Below are positions 1 to 10,216 of a DNA stretch of 64,000 nt, piece by piece. The DNA is from Zychaea mexicana (taxonomy: Eukaryota > Mucoromycota > Mucoromycetes > Mucorales > Lichtheimiaceae). The notes beneath the pieces are model-generated. The model worked only from the letters and a program-made list of their open reading frames with translations, did not search any database and had not been told where the DNA came from. Each line of letters starts with the position of its first letter. Position 1 is the first letter of the stretch. A program made the translations under genes and the position numbers. Location: contig NW_026516804.1 of the NCBI RefSeq assembly GCF_025766255.1, positions 1-64,000 on the forward strand, in the 5' to 3' direction.

Positions 1-232
1 ATTGTTTACCTTGAGTGTATAAAGTATCTGTGCTTTAAAAACAAACTGGACCCTTTACACTATTTACATCTACTACATCTACTCTTTCTCCTACCTATAT
101 CTAAATACCCTTTATTCAAACACTTATACACATATACAACTACATCTCTATACATAAAACAAACTATTATTAGGTATTCTTTTAAAGGAGAGTTAAGTAT
201 AAAAGTTAAGATACTAACTAGTTTATAATAGT

Positions 233-1850
233 ATGCCAATCTACAATAATATCCCTACACCTACTGAGCCTTACTTCTTAAATACTGAGGCTTGTATTCA
301 GTATCTCTATGAAGAAGACAGTCTTTACCGTAGTATGAAGTGCCTTAACTGTGACCGAGATATGCCTCTTTCTTGGTCTAGAGGAGCAAATGGCACTTTC
401 CAATGTACTAGCTGTAATTTGGAGCGGACTATCCAGACTCATTCCTTTTTTCAACACCAGAATGTACCTCCACATGTTGTCTTATAAATTGGTTCAGAGT
501 TATTAATCAATACTAGTGCTACTAATACTATTAATAAGACTAAACTAACTTGGGAGACAGTTCGCCTGTTCGCCAGATAAGATATGATTACTTTCAACTA
601 ATCATTGAAGATATGGAGAGTATATTTGCAGGTATGTATATTTCTCTTTCTACTTTAATTATTGTATTTTATCACTAATAATAATATAGGTGAACCAATT
701 GGTGGCCCAGGAATTATTGTGGAGATCGACGAATCGAAGTTTGGCAAAAGAAAGCCATCTGCCAATGGTATTAGTAGCCACGTTGAAGGTGTTTAGGTTT
801 GGGGGGCAGTAGAACGTACATAAGAAAGATGTATCATAATGGTGAATGTAGACTGGTGCAACCACCCTACATTAGAGCACTTGATCCAAAAGTATATCCT
901 TCCTGGATCAATCATTTACTCTGATGGATAGGCAGCCTATAATACCCAACGATTAGAGAGGATGGGTTATACCCATCATATGGTGAACCATGAGCTATAT
1001 TTTGTTATTCCTGGTACACAGATCCATACCAACACTATTGAAGGTAACTCTTGAAAAAATATTCTCCTTTTATATAATATCTAATACTCTCTTTTAGGCA
1101 ATTGGGGTGGGATAAAGCAGCTCATTACCCGGAACTATAGAACTAAAAAGCTAGTCAAAAAGCAGCTTTTTTGGTTTATTTGGCAAAGGCAGTTTGCTGA
1201 TGATCTATGGAATCATTTTCTCTATGTTATAAGGGATTCATATTTCATAGATCCTAGTGATCAGCAGCTACCTTTTGAACCTTTCTCTGAAGTACCAGTA
1301 GAAGAAGGAGAAGATCTGGACCAAGGAGAGATGTCTTCATTCCTTAGAAATTATTAATTTCCAGAAATCAACTAGTTAATTTCTAAAGTTTAACTACCTA
1401 ATTTCTAGAAATTAATAATTTCAAAGAAATGAAGACGTCTCTCAAGAGGAGGGTAATATAGACCCTCTTAACCTTGAAGAGGAAAGAGAAGAAGAAGAAG
1501 AAGATCAACAGCAATAAGAACAGCAAAATAGGGCCCTTCTTAATCTGCAAAGACAAAGGGTCCTACAGCATATAGAGCGTCGAGATGAAAGGAGACGGCA
1601 GCAAGAGCAGCAACAATAATAAGAACGTGAGCAACAACAACAACGTCATAGACAGCAACAACGCCAGTCACAACAGCAGTCTGAGCAGTAAGAGCAAAGG
1701 CAACAGCAATAACACTTACAGATACAGCAGCTTTTACAGCAACAACAACAGCAAATAACACAGCTGCAATCTAAATTAGAGCAAAAAGACCAATAGGTCC
1801 AACAACAGCAACAGCTCTTACAGCAGCAATGGCAGTGCATCATTAGCTGT
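233..1850 (+). pseudogene. Merlin (ISXO2/IS1016-type) transposase, decayed
   Basis: A zinc ribbon of CxxC...CxxC type lies near positions 340-420. The ISXO2-like DDE core follows: VEIDESKFGK near 720 (first Asp), IIYSDG..AAYN near 915 (second Asp) and NTIEGNWGGIK near 1035-1115 (Glu). Two short introns restore the frame, 632-689 and 1044-1097, both GT...TAG/AG. In-frame TAG codons stand at 794-796 (Gln expected) and 929-931 (Trp expected). After the core comes an acidic stretch, and from about 1490 a long Q-rich tail. Within that tail several TAA/TAG codons sit between CAA/CAG codons. The family cuts and pastes DNA in the nucleus; this copy cannot make a full protein. The family call is firm, but the exact ends of the element were not found. 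Confidence 0.8.
1328..1445. repeat. Near-perfect palindrome (foldback/MITE-like insert)
   Basis: The left arm reads GATGTCTTCATT..., and its complement ends the segment as ...AATGAAGACGTC. Both arms continue through ATTATTAATTTC, giving arms of about 45 bases around a short AT-rich centre. It interrupts the C-terminal part of the Merlin reading frame, which resumes after it. This suggests a small palindromic insertion rather than part of the transposase gene. Confidence 0.6.
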
Positions 1851-2640
1851 TCTTCCTGCTGGCTTGTTTGACGCTACAAACACAACCTCCCTACCATCTG
1901 TGCCGTCTTCCCCTCGCCGCACCGACCTGGACCTCAACTCAGAGCCCGACGAATATGGTTGGGTCTCCATGGATAATGACTCATTTATTAACGTTCATAC
2001 TGGTATCATCGTGGATCGCCATCTATTTGACGAAGAAGCTTGAACATTTCCTCATATGTATTACCCTCACGTTGTACCAAAAGAAGCGGTTAAAAAAATA
2101 CTAAATATCGCTATCAACGATTCTTGTTCCAACACTTATTTCATTTAACTATAAAATTGACACTTGATCAGAATTGCTCATTTAGATTCGTTTCAGGGGG
2201 GAGAGGACAGTACAGTACTGTTCTTTGATAAAGGTCTGTTCACTCCGGTTTTCTTGATTTCTCAGCTAAATCAGCTGTATATACAACAGCATCAGCAACA
2301 AGCATAATAAGTACAACAAGTACAACAAATAAGTAATAATAATATTATTACTATTATTAGTGATGAGGATGAAAATAGTAGTAATGAGGAAGTTAATATA
2401 GAAGATTAGCCTTATTTTCCTTCCCTTCTTCACTCTTTTTCTCTACTTTTATTCCTTCCTCCTTTTCATTCTCTCTCTACTTATGCTACCTTGCAAACCC
2501 TTTTCTATCTTATCTATTCTATATTTTACTCTTATATAAATATCACTCTATTATTTCTATCTTACATATATTCATAGTAACATAAAAATAAGTAACAAAT
2601 TTTTTTACAAATCTGGCCTCCTCTCTAGCTGAGATTATTG
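1851..2640. other. Unassigned stretch with short coding-like remnants
   Basis: A short + strand open stretch near 1858-2043 reads like a normal protein segment (Ser/Pro/Asp rich, including EPDEYGWVSMDND), then stops at TGA. Near 2260-2410 a second Q-rich stretch ends in an acidic run (SDEDENSSNEE) before TAG. These may be further tails of the Merlin gene or of another repeat. I recognise no family. Confidence 0.25.
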
Positions 2641-2721
2641 CTTATATATGACTCTATATGTAATTTTTTTTCCCACACTCTAGAAACATTTAGGTAAGCT
2701 AGAAATGAGGTTTATACTTAT

Positions 2722-2792
2722 TGGTTGCTGAGGGATTGGAACTATTGATCTTCTGGGTCTAAAGCTGATGCCTTAACCACTTTCGCACCTAC
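2722..2792 (-). tRNA. tRNA-like sequence (degenerate tRNA or SINE head)
   Basis: On the - strand the 71-nt segment has an A-box-like GTGGTTAAGGC and a B-box-like GTTCCAATCC. It ends in CCA, and 5 of 7 acceptor-stem positions can pair. The GTGGTTAAGGC style is that of Ser/Leu tRNAs, but there is no long variable arm and the anticodon stem pairs poorly. It is more likely a tRNA pseudogene or tRNA-derived SINE than a working tRNA. Confidence 0.3.
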
Positions 2793-2929
2793 CTTTCTAT
2801 ATATGGTAGTCGAGGAAAAACAGTCACTTTTCGAGGGAAAGCAGTCACACCGGGTAAATTCTTACAGTCACCTACAAGTTCGATGTTGGGGCCTAAACAT
2901 TAAACACCTAAAGACTTCGTGACATGGGT

Positions 2930-4305
2930 CTCAGTATATTATTGTGTGTATCGACTACTTTACTAAATGGGCAGTAGCAAAGGCAGTATGCTATACCAAC
3001 GCCACAGAAGTTGCAGCCTTTTTATACGAGGATATTATTTGCAAATTTGGAATCCCTTCGTCATTGATCCATGATAGATGAAAACCTCTAGTAAATGGAC
3101 TCATGGAAGAAGTACAAAAGGTTTGGGGATTTATAGTCAAAAAGATTAGTCCTTTTGTCGCATTAGTTAATGGAGAGGTCGAACGTCTGAACAAAACAAT
3201 TGGTTTAATCCTGCGAAAACTTCCACTGAAAGAACGTGATGACTAGTGCACATATTTACCTGCAGCTTTATTCTCATACAACACGATCCATCAGGCTTCC
3301 ACACAAAAAAGTCCATTCGCCATATTATATGGAGTAGATCCCAATACACCTTTCGATAGACTAATGGACGAATCTATGTGCACCAATGTCGATCTTGACT
3401 GGACACCTGAACAGATTGCACAATGCATGAAGATACAACTTCACAAGTTACGTCAAATTAGACAACAAGCCGCGGCCACGATTAAGATATCTCAGGAAAA
3501 TCAGAAGAAAACCATTGACAAGAAGGTGCTAGCTAAACGCAACCACCTATTGCAACCACCATTTAGTGTCGGCGACGTTGTCCTTGTATATAACAATGCA
3601 ATAGAAACATCTTGGAGTGGAAAACTCGAACTCAAATGGCTGGGACCTTATATTGTCCATCAAGTTAATAACAAAAATGGTTATCAGCTTTAAACCTTAC
3701 AAGGAGACATGCTACGCGGAGTATTTCACGGCAACAGATTGTGTATATCTAAGTTGCCAGATGTCCACTTTAGACCTACACTCACTGCCTCTCCACTAGT
3801 CAACCAGTCTCTGACCCTCATAGACTATAACACAGCGCAACAAGCCAGCGACATGGCCAATACCACGCCTCTCGCTGTAAACACACCTGACGATTGTATG
3901 GAAGACTCTTCTGCTGCGACCACCTTCGACATCCAGCAGGTGCTGGCGTTTTTGGGAGCCCCCCTAGATGACATCTTGCCAGCAGATCTGGTACAGATGA
4001 TTCGACAATTAGCAGAATGGGAAGAGGCCAGAATTCGACTACCTGCACATAGAATCAAGACGGCTGAAACACTATATTAAGTAATCCAGAATAGTCTGCA
4101 TTTACGCAATAAATGCGCTAATGCACAAAACCGCTATAAAAACTTACGTGACATTTACCAACTCAATGACTTAACAACAACACAACTGGCATCAGGCAAG
4201 AGTTTTCGTAATCTACTGAATAAGCATTTTCCAGAAGATGACACAAATCCCTACAAACGACATAAACTCAACAACGAGCCATCGCCCCACCTCTTTATAT
4301 CATAG
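2930..4305 (+). pseudogene. Ty3/gypsy integrase and pol C-terminus, decayed
   Basis: The integrase core is recognisable: CIDYFTKWAVAKAV near 2950 (first Asp), SLIHDR near 3062 where the second Asp stands, and VNGEVERLNKT near 3168 (Glu). It is followed by the usual SYNT...SPF..LYG region and a C-terminal LKWLGPYIVHQVN...MLRGVFHGNRL module near 3630-3740. In-frame stops lie near 3079 (TGA), at 3244-3246 (TAG at an expected Trp), 3691-3693 (TAA at an expected Gln) and 4078-4080 (TAA at an expected Gln). The frame then runs on to about 4305. RT and RNase H are missing upstream, so this is a 3' fragment of a retrotransposon polyprotein. Confidence 0.8.
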
Positions 4306-4429
4306 TCGTCAACATCACTATACATATAATAGAAGATAATCAATAACACAAAACAAAATAAGACAAAACAAAAAAAATAAAAAATAAAATAAAATAAAAT
4401 TAACATCATATACACTTTCAAACTCGTCA

Positions 4430-4728
4430 CTTGATCAACAAGTTATCAAGCTATAACAACCTGTCAAAGTGCCCCACAAAGCTTATTTGAAGCTGGTGGC
4501 ACAAATTCATCGAGCTACTCCAACCCCGCAAGTGCATGAAGGTGCACAATCCTTTCAAACCTCGATAACCCGACAAGTGTAAAAACATTTCACACATCAC
4601 TACCATGAAGGTGCAAAATCACTTCACACTTCATTCGAGTCACTATTAATCTAAAGTATAAATACCCCGGAATCTATGAATGAAACCAAAGAGAATACAA
4701 TACCTAGACCACACTAAACAGCCTTAAC
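4430..4728 (+). promoter_or_regulatory. LTR-like leader with TATA box
   Basis: This non-coding stretch lies between the Ty3/gypsy pol fragment and the next ORF. It has short recurring motifs (GAAGGTGCA.AAT, TTTCACAC) and a TATA-box-like TATAAATA near 4657, about 70 bases before the ATG at 4729. Its position suggests an LTR or LTR remnant. I did not find a second copy of good similarity to prove it. Confidence 0.35.
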
Positions 4729-5352
4729 ATGTCCCTCTTGTCGTCACCCTACAAACCTATAACTCCGGACTTTTCAGGCATGTTCCCGGATGCGATCTTG
4801 GTTAACAGCACCCCTGCCTGGGTTCATGGCGAACCTACACCACACTCACTCGACACGACACTAGATACAACAAACAACACCCAACAACCGGCTCTGCAGC
4901 AATATCCCTCGCCCTGGGGAGGCAATACCGATGCACCTGGTCCTCGCTTGGTCCTAAACAACAATGGATAAGTCGAGTATCGTTCAGTTGACCTGGAATT
5001 TGTACTACCCACATTGGGTCCAGAAGCTCAGAACCGCCGAGCCGAGATGGGCCTTTACTACGATCTCATATATGATTGCGTGTCACTACACCTCTGGCAG
5101 CAACAGCTAAAGGAGGATCTCGACGCCAACTGCTGCTTACTAGCAAATCGTATCGCACACCGTCTAGCCACAGTACTGTCAAGAATTCCGAGCAACCTAG
5201 AATGCCAAGGAGCCATCCGCGTGTATCTTAAACAACACATACATGACACCTACATTACCGGTGATTCCAAGCTCCACGCTCTTATACATAGTTACTACAA
5301 TACCTTGTCATCTACAAATACGTTTCCTTTCGCCCGGGACGTGCGTCCTTAA
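4729..5352 (+). pseudogene. Gag-like ORF of unknown family, one stop
   Basis: This ORF of about 207 codons is interrupted only by TAA at 4969-4971, where the flanking residues (NNNG / VEYRSVD) suggest Gln was encoded. The N-terminal half is Pro/Thr rich. The C-terminal half is predicted helical, with many Leu and Cys and no zinc knuckle. It follows an LTR-like leader and lies downstream of pol, so it is either the gag of an adjacent element or an extra ORF in env position. No known domain was recognised. Its function is not assigned. Confidence 0.45.
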
Positions 5353-5701
5353 CGGGCCCAGGATATGTAACCTACCTTATTGTCCTCAATACATTCGTAT
5401 CAATAAATGGGCTCTTCCCCTTAGTATTGGCTTTGTAATCTACTTGTATCACTATCTGTCAGTTTACTCTCTATCATTTTCATCACAGACTTGGTGTAAC
5501 TATGAGTGAAAATTTATCTCACACCTGTAACAATACACTTAGAGCATCTCCAACGCTCGTTCTAAAATTTTCCTAAAATGGAACGCCGCTATCCTAGCAG
5601 GACCATAGAATTGGCATGGTTTTTCCAACGGTCGCGCTATTCTAAAACTGGCTATTTGAATTTACTGCTCTGCTCTTTCTACTTCAACCACTCATTTCAC
5701 A

Positions 5702-7078
5702 ATGTCAAGCCAAAATATTCGCAACCTAAAACAAATGTTCGATGAAAACATCAAGGAAGAACGCCAACGTCAGCGCAGAGTTGAGCGTCTTCAGAGAATC
5801 TTTGCAGCTGATGACCAAGACGACGATCAAGTGAGAAAACCCAGAAAAGGCTCTGTTCCTGGTCATCTCGTCATTAACCGCGATCGCGTTGGAAGTCATT
5901 GGCGTTTATACAATGACTATTTTGGCGACAATCCTATTTACCCGGAATACAAGTTCCGTACTCGTTTTCGCATGAGTCGTCGGCTTTTCAAACGGATCGT
6001 AAGCGAATTGGAGCAGAAAGATGCCTTCTTTCCACAGAAGTACGACGCGGCTCATACGCCTGGATTGACACCGCTGCAGAAAGCGACGGCAGCAATTCGC
6101 CAACTGGCATATGGCGTATCTGCCGATGCGACCGACGAATATGTTCGCCTAGGTGCAAGCACTGTTCTTGAGTGCTTAAAGCGCTTCTGCTTGGCAATCA
6201 GCCGCATCTTTGGTGACGAATACCTGTGCTCACCAAACGAGGATGATATCAAGCAGCTTCTTGATATGGCGGAAAAACGCGGATTCCCTGGCATGCTCGG
6301 TTCCTTGGACTGCATGCATTGGGAATGGAAGAACTGTCCTGCCAGATGGAAAGGACAATATCAAGGCAAGGAGAAGAAAGCTACAGTAATCCTTGAGGCT
6401 GTAGCAGACTTCGAAACATAGATCTGGCACGCGTTCTTCGGTCTCCCGGGTACGCTGAATGACATCAATGTCTTGCAGCGTTCCCCCATCTTCGATGATC
6501 TGGCGTCTGATGTTACGTCGCCCGTCAACTTTTCTGTCAATGGCCACAACTACACCAAAGGCTATTATTTAGTTGATGGTATTTACCCGCCGTGGGCTAC
6601 GTTTATAGATTCAATCACGCATCCGATTGAGAAGAAAAAAAAGGTAAATTTTAACAATGCATATGGAGAGCAGCAACTCTAACTACTTATATAGTTGTTT
6701 GCCTGTATGCAAGAAGCGTATCGTAAGGATGTCGAACGTGCCTTTGAGATCTTGCAAAGTAGATTTGCTGTGATTCGACACCCAGCAAGACTATGGCAAC
6801 CCGACGATCTGTCAATGGTTATGCGCGCATGCATAATCTTGCATAACATGATTGTTGAAGATCAGCGCTGCAATCCAGGAGAGGATGTTGCTGATGACAA
6901 CGAAGCCGAAGTATTGCGAAGTGTTGGATCGGCGCCCATTTTGACAGTTCGCAGGGATCCAAACAACATGAGCGAATACTTAAATCGCTATGATGAGATC
7001 AAGGATGTTGCGGTCCACGATCAACTGAAGAACGACCTCGTTGAGCATTTGTGGCAGCACCAAGGCAATATGATCTAG
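5702..7078 (+). pseudogene. PIF/Harbinger DDE transposase (HARBI1-like), one stop
   Basis: Exon 1 is 5702-6643, a 51-bp GT-AG intron is 6644-6694 and exon 2 is 6695-7078, giving about 441 codons. The basic, charged N-terminus is followed by the DDE_Tnp_4 core: GFPGMLGSLDCMHWEW near 6280-6330 carries the first Asp, FGLPGTLNDINVLQRSP near 6440-6490 the NDINVL motif, and YYLVDGIYPPW near 6560-6590 the second Asp. RKDVERAFEILQSRFAVI near 6725 carries the Glu. TAG at 6419-6421 replaces the Trp that normally precedes IWHAFFG. Otherwise the gene is intact, so the loss looks recent. The start ATG lies 160 bp inside the left terminus. Confidence 0.9.
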
Positions 7079-7115
7079 TAAAACACAAAAGATATTTTTT
7101 ATTTATTGTTTTTTA

Positions 7116-8042
7116 TTACTCGTCAACTTCGTCGTCGGTAGTCTGTTGAACTTCTACGTCCTGGACAATGGCTTTTGCGATTCTGGCCTTTGCATTGGCC
7201 AAAGCCTCGCCTTTTCTCAGCGTCCAATACTCGAGTTCAGCTCCTGAGTATCTGTCGAGCTGTTCTCGCATCACTTCATCGTCGTTCATTTTCTCCTGGA
7301 GCTCGATGCGCCTGCAGCTGTTCTAGACATGCTCCTCTTCAGCCTTCGCCAATCGAGCGCGATCATCGTCCAATTTACGCTTGCACGTTCCATCCTCCTT
7401 CTCTTGCTCCTTGGCTTTCTTGCGACCGATTGGGCGCTTCACATACTCAGGTGCGCTTTGATTTGTCACATTGACATACTTGTTACTGAACTTTGGTTGC
7501 TCATGAAGCTCATTGTAACAGTGTTGAAACTTCCAAGCAGATTTTGCAGCTTTCTTATACAGCGTTACTGCGTAGTCCTTCTTCACTCCCATATATTCAT
7601 CAGTACTGGTATCGTATCGTTTATGAAAACTAGCATCCCCTAACCTCATTTTCTTCGTTGTTTCTGCTTTTATTTCGCGCAAGAGCTTTTGCAAGACAAC
7701 CGCAGTATCTAGACACCTCTCTTTGGATGGTACCCTAGCAGCTCGAGAGGGCTCCCTGCTAGTTCGTACATCCATATCTCCCCCTCTTTGAAGAAAATCT
7801 TTGTAGATAGTCTCCCACAATATTTGGAGGGGAACATCGGTGCCCTTTGACGAACGAGTGGAGGTGGCAAGCCAGGATTGACACAACCACACATCCTCTT
7901 CATTGCTCCAGCTCGGACCGCGATTACCAGCTTTTGCTGCTGCTGCTGTCGACGATTCTGCGACAACTTCGGGAACGGTGGTCGATTCGACACGAGATTC
8001 GACATTAGTGATGGGAATCGGGGCAGAAGAACTGGAAGACAT
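7116..8042 (-). pseudogene. Harbinger accessory SANT/Myb-like protein, one stop
   Basis: This ORF of about 308 codons reads toward the transposase. Residues about 40-100 (PSWSNEEDVWLCQSWL...) resemble the trihelix/SANT-like DNA-binding region of proteins that accompany PIF/Harbinger transposases. The middle holds a NAM-associated-like segment (YKKAAKSAWKFQHCYNEL). The C-terminus is a long charged helix that probably forms a coiled coil. A single TAG at 7323-7325 stands where Gln is expected, and the frame continues to TAA at 7116. In known Harbinger systems this partner binds the termini and escorts the transposase to the nucleus. That role is inferred here. Confidence 0.8.
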
Positions 8043-8267
8043 TGTTGTTGGAAAAGGAAGTGATTTATAAAGAAGAGAGAGCTTTATTTTACTGCGTACA
8101 ACAACGCGATTTTACTTTAGAAAACTTGCCCTAATTTTGGGACGCCTATTCTAAAAAATTTGACCCTTTTCTAAAATAGAATAGAAATAGGACGACCGTT
8201 GGAACTCAAAATTTTCTATTTCGGAATCCTAAAATAGAATTTGGAACGACTGTTGGAGATGCTCTTA

Positions 8268-9280
8268 CTGCGCAATACCACTCTTACTGCGAGTGCAAAA
8301 ACAACTCACACCAGGTGCAAAACCATTTCGCACTACTGCGGTACCCATTGGACCAAGCACCAATCTTCTATTAAATAGAGCATGGTATTTACGATTTCAA
8401 TCCCAGCGTAAAATCCAGATTTGGAAATTTCACTTTGTAATGACCATGCTTTTTTAACGTTGCACGTTCCTAGGAGACCTGGGTAAACTTCAACTTTGTG
8501 CCGTCTTCCTAGACTACTACCACATTGCATTTCTCAATATGCGCTCTGAAGAGGTGTGCTACTTGATTTCATCTGCCATCAACGACATTTGAGGTCTTTC
8601 TGTAAAAATCGTTGAGCATTTTCCACCGTTAGCCGGGATTCTGACAGACTGCTCTAAATGAGCTACAAATTTACTAACTATTTTTTTTCTGCACATTTCT
8701 CGACAAAGCAGTTGACCGATCATGCCTGTCACTGTCACTCGGATCGCAATGAGCCATGTCGAGTGCATTCTCGCAGTGTTTCAGTAGAATAGGCAACGCA
8801 AATTTTAACCATGTGTATTTGAATATTACTGCTGCAGCTGTTTGCTTACAAAGCTACAGATAGTTCGTTTTTGTAAAAACTTTTGCGCCTACGTTTTGTA
8901 TCTGTGGCTCGAGCACCCATCGTAGGCAGTAGGCGTTATCATAGAGAATGCACACTTAACCCTATCAACTGCAGTACTGTGTACTTACTGATTTTTTGGT
9001 GATAATGCAATTTTGCTGAAAAGATTACAAACAAACCTCCTCCAATACTCGCTATAGCTACTACCTTGCCACGATCACCTGTGCCTATGATCAACAGTTC
9101 GCCTCCACCAACTTCTCCTGCTGTCGCTGCCCCACCTTTTAGGGCTTCGGGTTTAGAGTGGGCAGCGCCCTAACAGGAGGGTCAGCGGGAGGGAACGTCC
9201 TACAAATATAATTATCAATGTCATATTAGCAAAAGCATCTCTAGATCGTAACAAATAATAGAACTTCGGGTCTTTGCTTT
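8268..9280. other. No gene seen; AT-rich repeat debris
   Basis: The first 80 bases (GTGCAAAAACAACTCACACC, GTGCAAAACCATTTCGCAC) resemble the leader at 4.5-4.65 kb, consistent with one older repeat split by the Harbinger insertion. The rest has only short random-looking ORFs on both strands. Confidence 0.4.
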
Positions 9281-9285
9281 GGTAA

Positions 9286-9460
9286 GTAAGTAGGGCGAGC
9301 AAAGCGAGCTTTGTTTAGGGTGTACGGTCACATCTTTAGTAGGTAGAGCGAACAAAGCGTGCTTATTTTAGGGTGTAACAATCACATTTTTAGTAAGTAT
9401 GATAGAGCGAACACAACGGCCTAGGTTTAGGGTGCAACAATCACACCTTTCATGATGTCC
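9286..9460 (+). repeat. About 54-bp tandem repeat, three degenerate copies
   Basis: Copies start near 9286, 9340 and 9394. Each has the pattern TAAGTA(N)GAGCGAACAAAGCG followed by TTTAGGGTGTAACAATCACA and TTTTAG. The TTTAGGGT core is telomere-like but occurs once per unit, so this is a minisatellite and not a telomere tract. Confidence 0.6.
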
Positions 9461-9794
9461 CAGAATTTCCACCTCAACAATTGCCCAATATACGTTTCAA
9501 GAGCAAGATAATTCCACCTCTAAGATTCTGACCTGTAAATTTTACGAAGAAACTGAACACGATCTGTTCAGTTGCGAGGATTGCCCGGGTATTGGACATG
9601 AATCGTCTGAGAGCTCGGAGTGCATTAGCTCGAGTAACTGACACAGTAATCAGCTACACAGTCTCAATCTGAAAGAGGTATTGCCTTTAAGCATTTTTAG
9701 TGCAGTGACGACAATGACTTCAAGACCAAAATTATAAAAAACACCATTCTCACTCCTGTCAAGCAGAACAAATTTTCAGCATTGTTTGAAGGTA

Positions 9795-9940
9795 AAAGGT
9801 AGGTGGTAGGGGGCATTGCCCCCACCCGGAATCTGGGGCAGAGCCCCAGTAAACTGGTCCCTGGAGGACAGATGCTGACACGCAGCGAAGCGGAGGGGCT
9901 CACATCGTCTGGAAGCGAAGCGGAGGGACCAGTTTATTAG
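9795..9940. repeat. Cluster of GC-rich hairpins
   Basis: In an AT-rich setting, three inverted repeats are stacked: GGGGGCATTGCCCCC near 9811, CTGGGGCAGAGCCCCAG near 9834, and a wider pair AAACTGGTCCCT (about 9850) with AGGGACCAGTTT (about 9926). The last pair encloses repeated GCGAAGCGGAGGG. The layout resembles mobile GC-rich double-hairpin elements. No ORF is associated. Confidence 0.6.
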
Positions 9941-10216
9941 ATTAAATATAGATAGTGTATTAGGATCAGTATAAATAGACCAATCTTTTGTATTGAATAA
10001 TAAACAGCTCAGTTCTTTAGCTTCTCTTTCTCTTAACTTTAGCTTTTCCCTTTCCTATCAAAAGGATTGTCTTTTGTGGCTCCAGACGTAATAACTCCTA
10101 GTTGTTGAACTCCCACACTTCTATTTCATCTCTTTTGCTTATTACTTAGCATTTCATCCACATTTATCAGCTTTTCTTATACTATCCATCCTATTAAACA
10201 GGTTTCGTAACTCTTA
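9941..10216. other. Non-coding stretch upstream of the pogo-type transposase
   Basis: AT-rich, with TATAAATA near 9972 and pyrimidine-rich runs. No reading frame or repeat is evident. It may hold the pogo element's 5' end, but no terminal repeat could be confirmed. Confidence 0.3.

Larger units (their letters stand above)
5542..8264. mobile_element. Complete PIF/Harbinger DNA transposon, TTA target duplication
   Basis: Terminal inverted repeats begin GAGCATCTCCAAC at 5542 and end in the complement, GTTGGAGATGCTC, at 8264. The next bases also correspond (CGTTCTAAAATTTTCC versus CGTTCCAAATTCTATT). TTA at 5539-5541 and 8265-8267 is the 3-bp target duplication typical of PIF/Harbinger. The 2723-bp element carries two convergent genes, a transposase (+) and a SANT/Myb-like accessory protein (-). 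Each has one premature TAG. The flanks resemble the retroelement leader and repeat sequence at 4.4-5.5 kb, so it probably inserted into another repeat. Confidence 0.93.

Noticed and set aside
1540..1843. Val/Ala-rich and Cys-rich - strand ORFs
   Set aside because: They are antisense shadows of the CAA/CAG-rich Merlin tail.
9280..9460. Internal telomere tract (TTTAGGGT)
   Set aside because: The motif occurs once per 54-bp unit, not as a continuous array.
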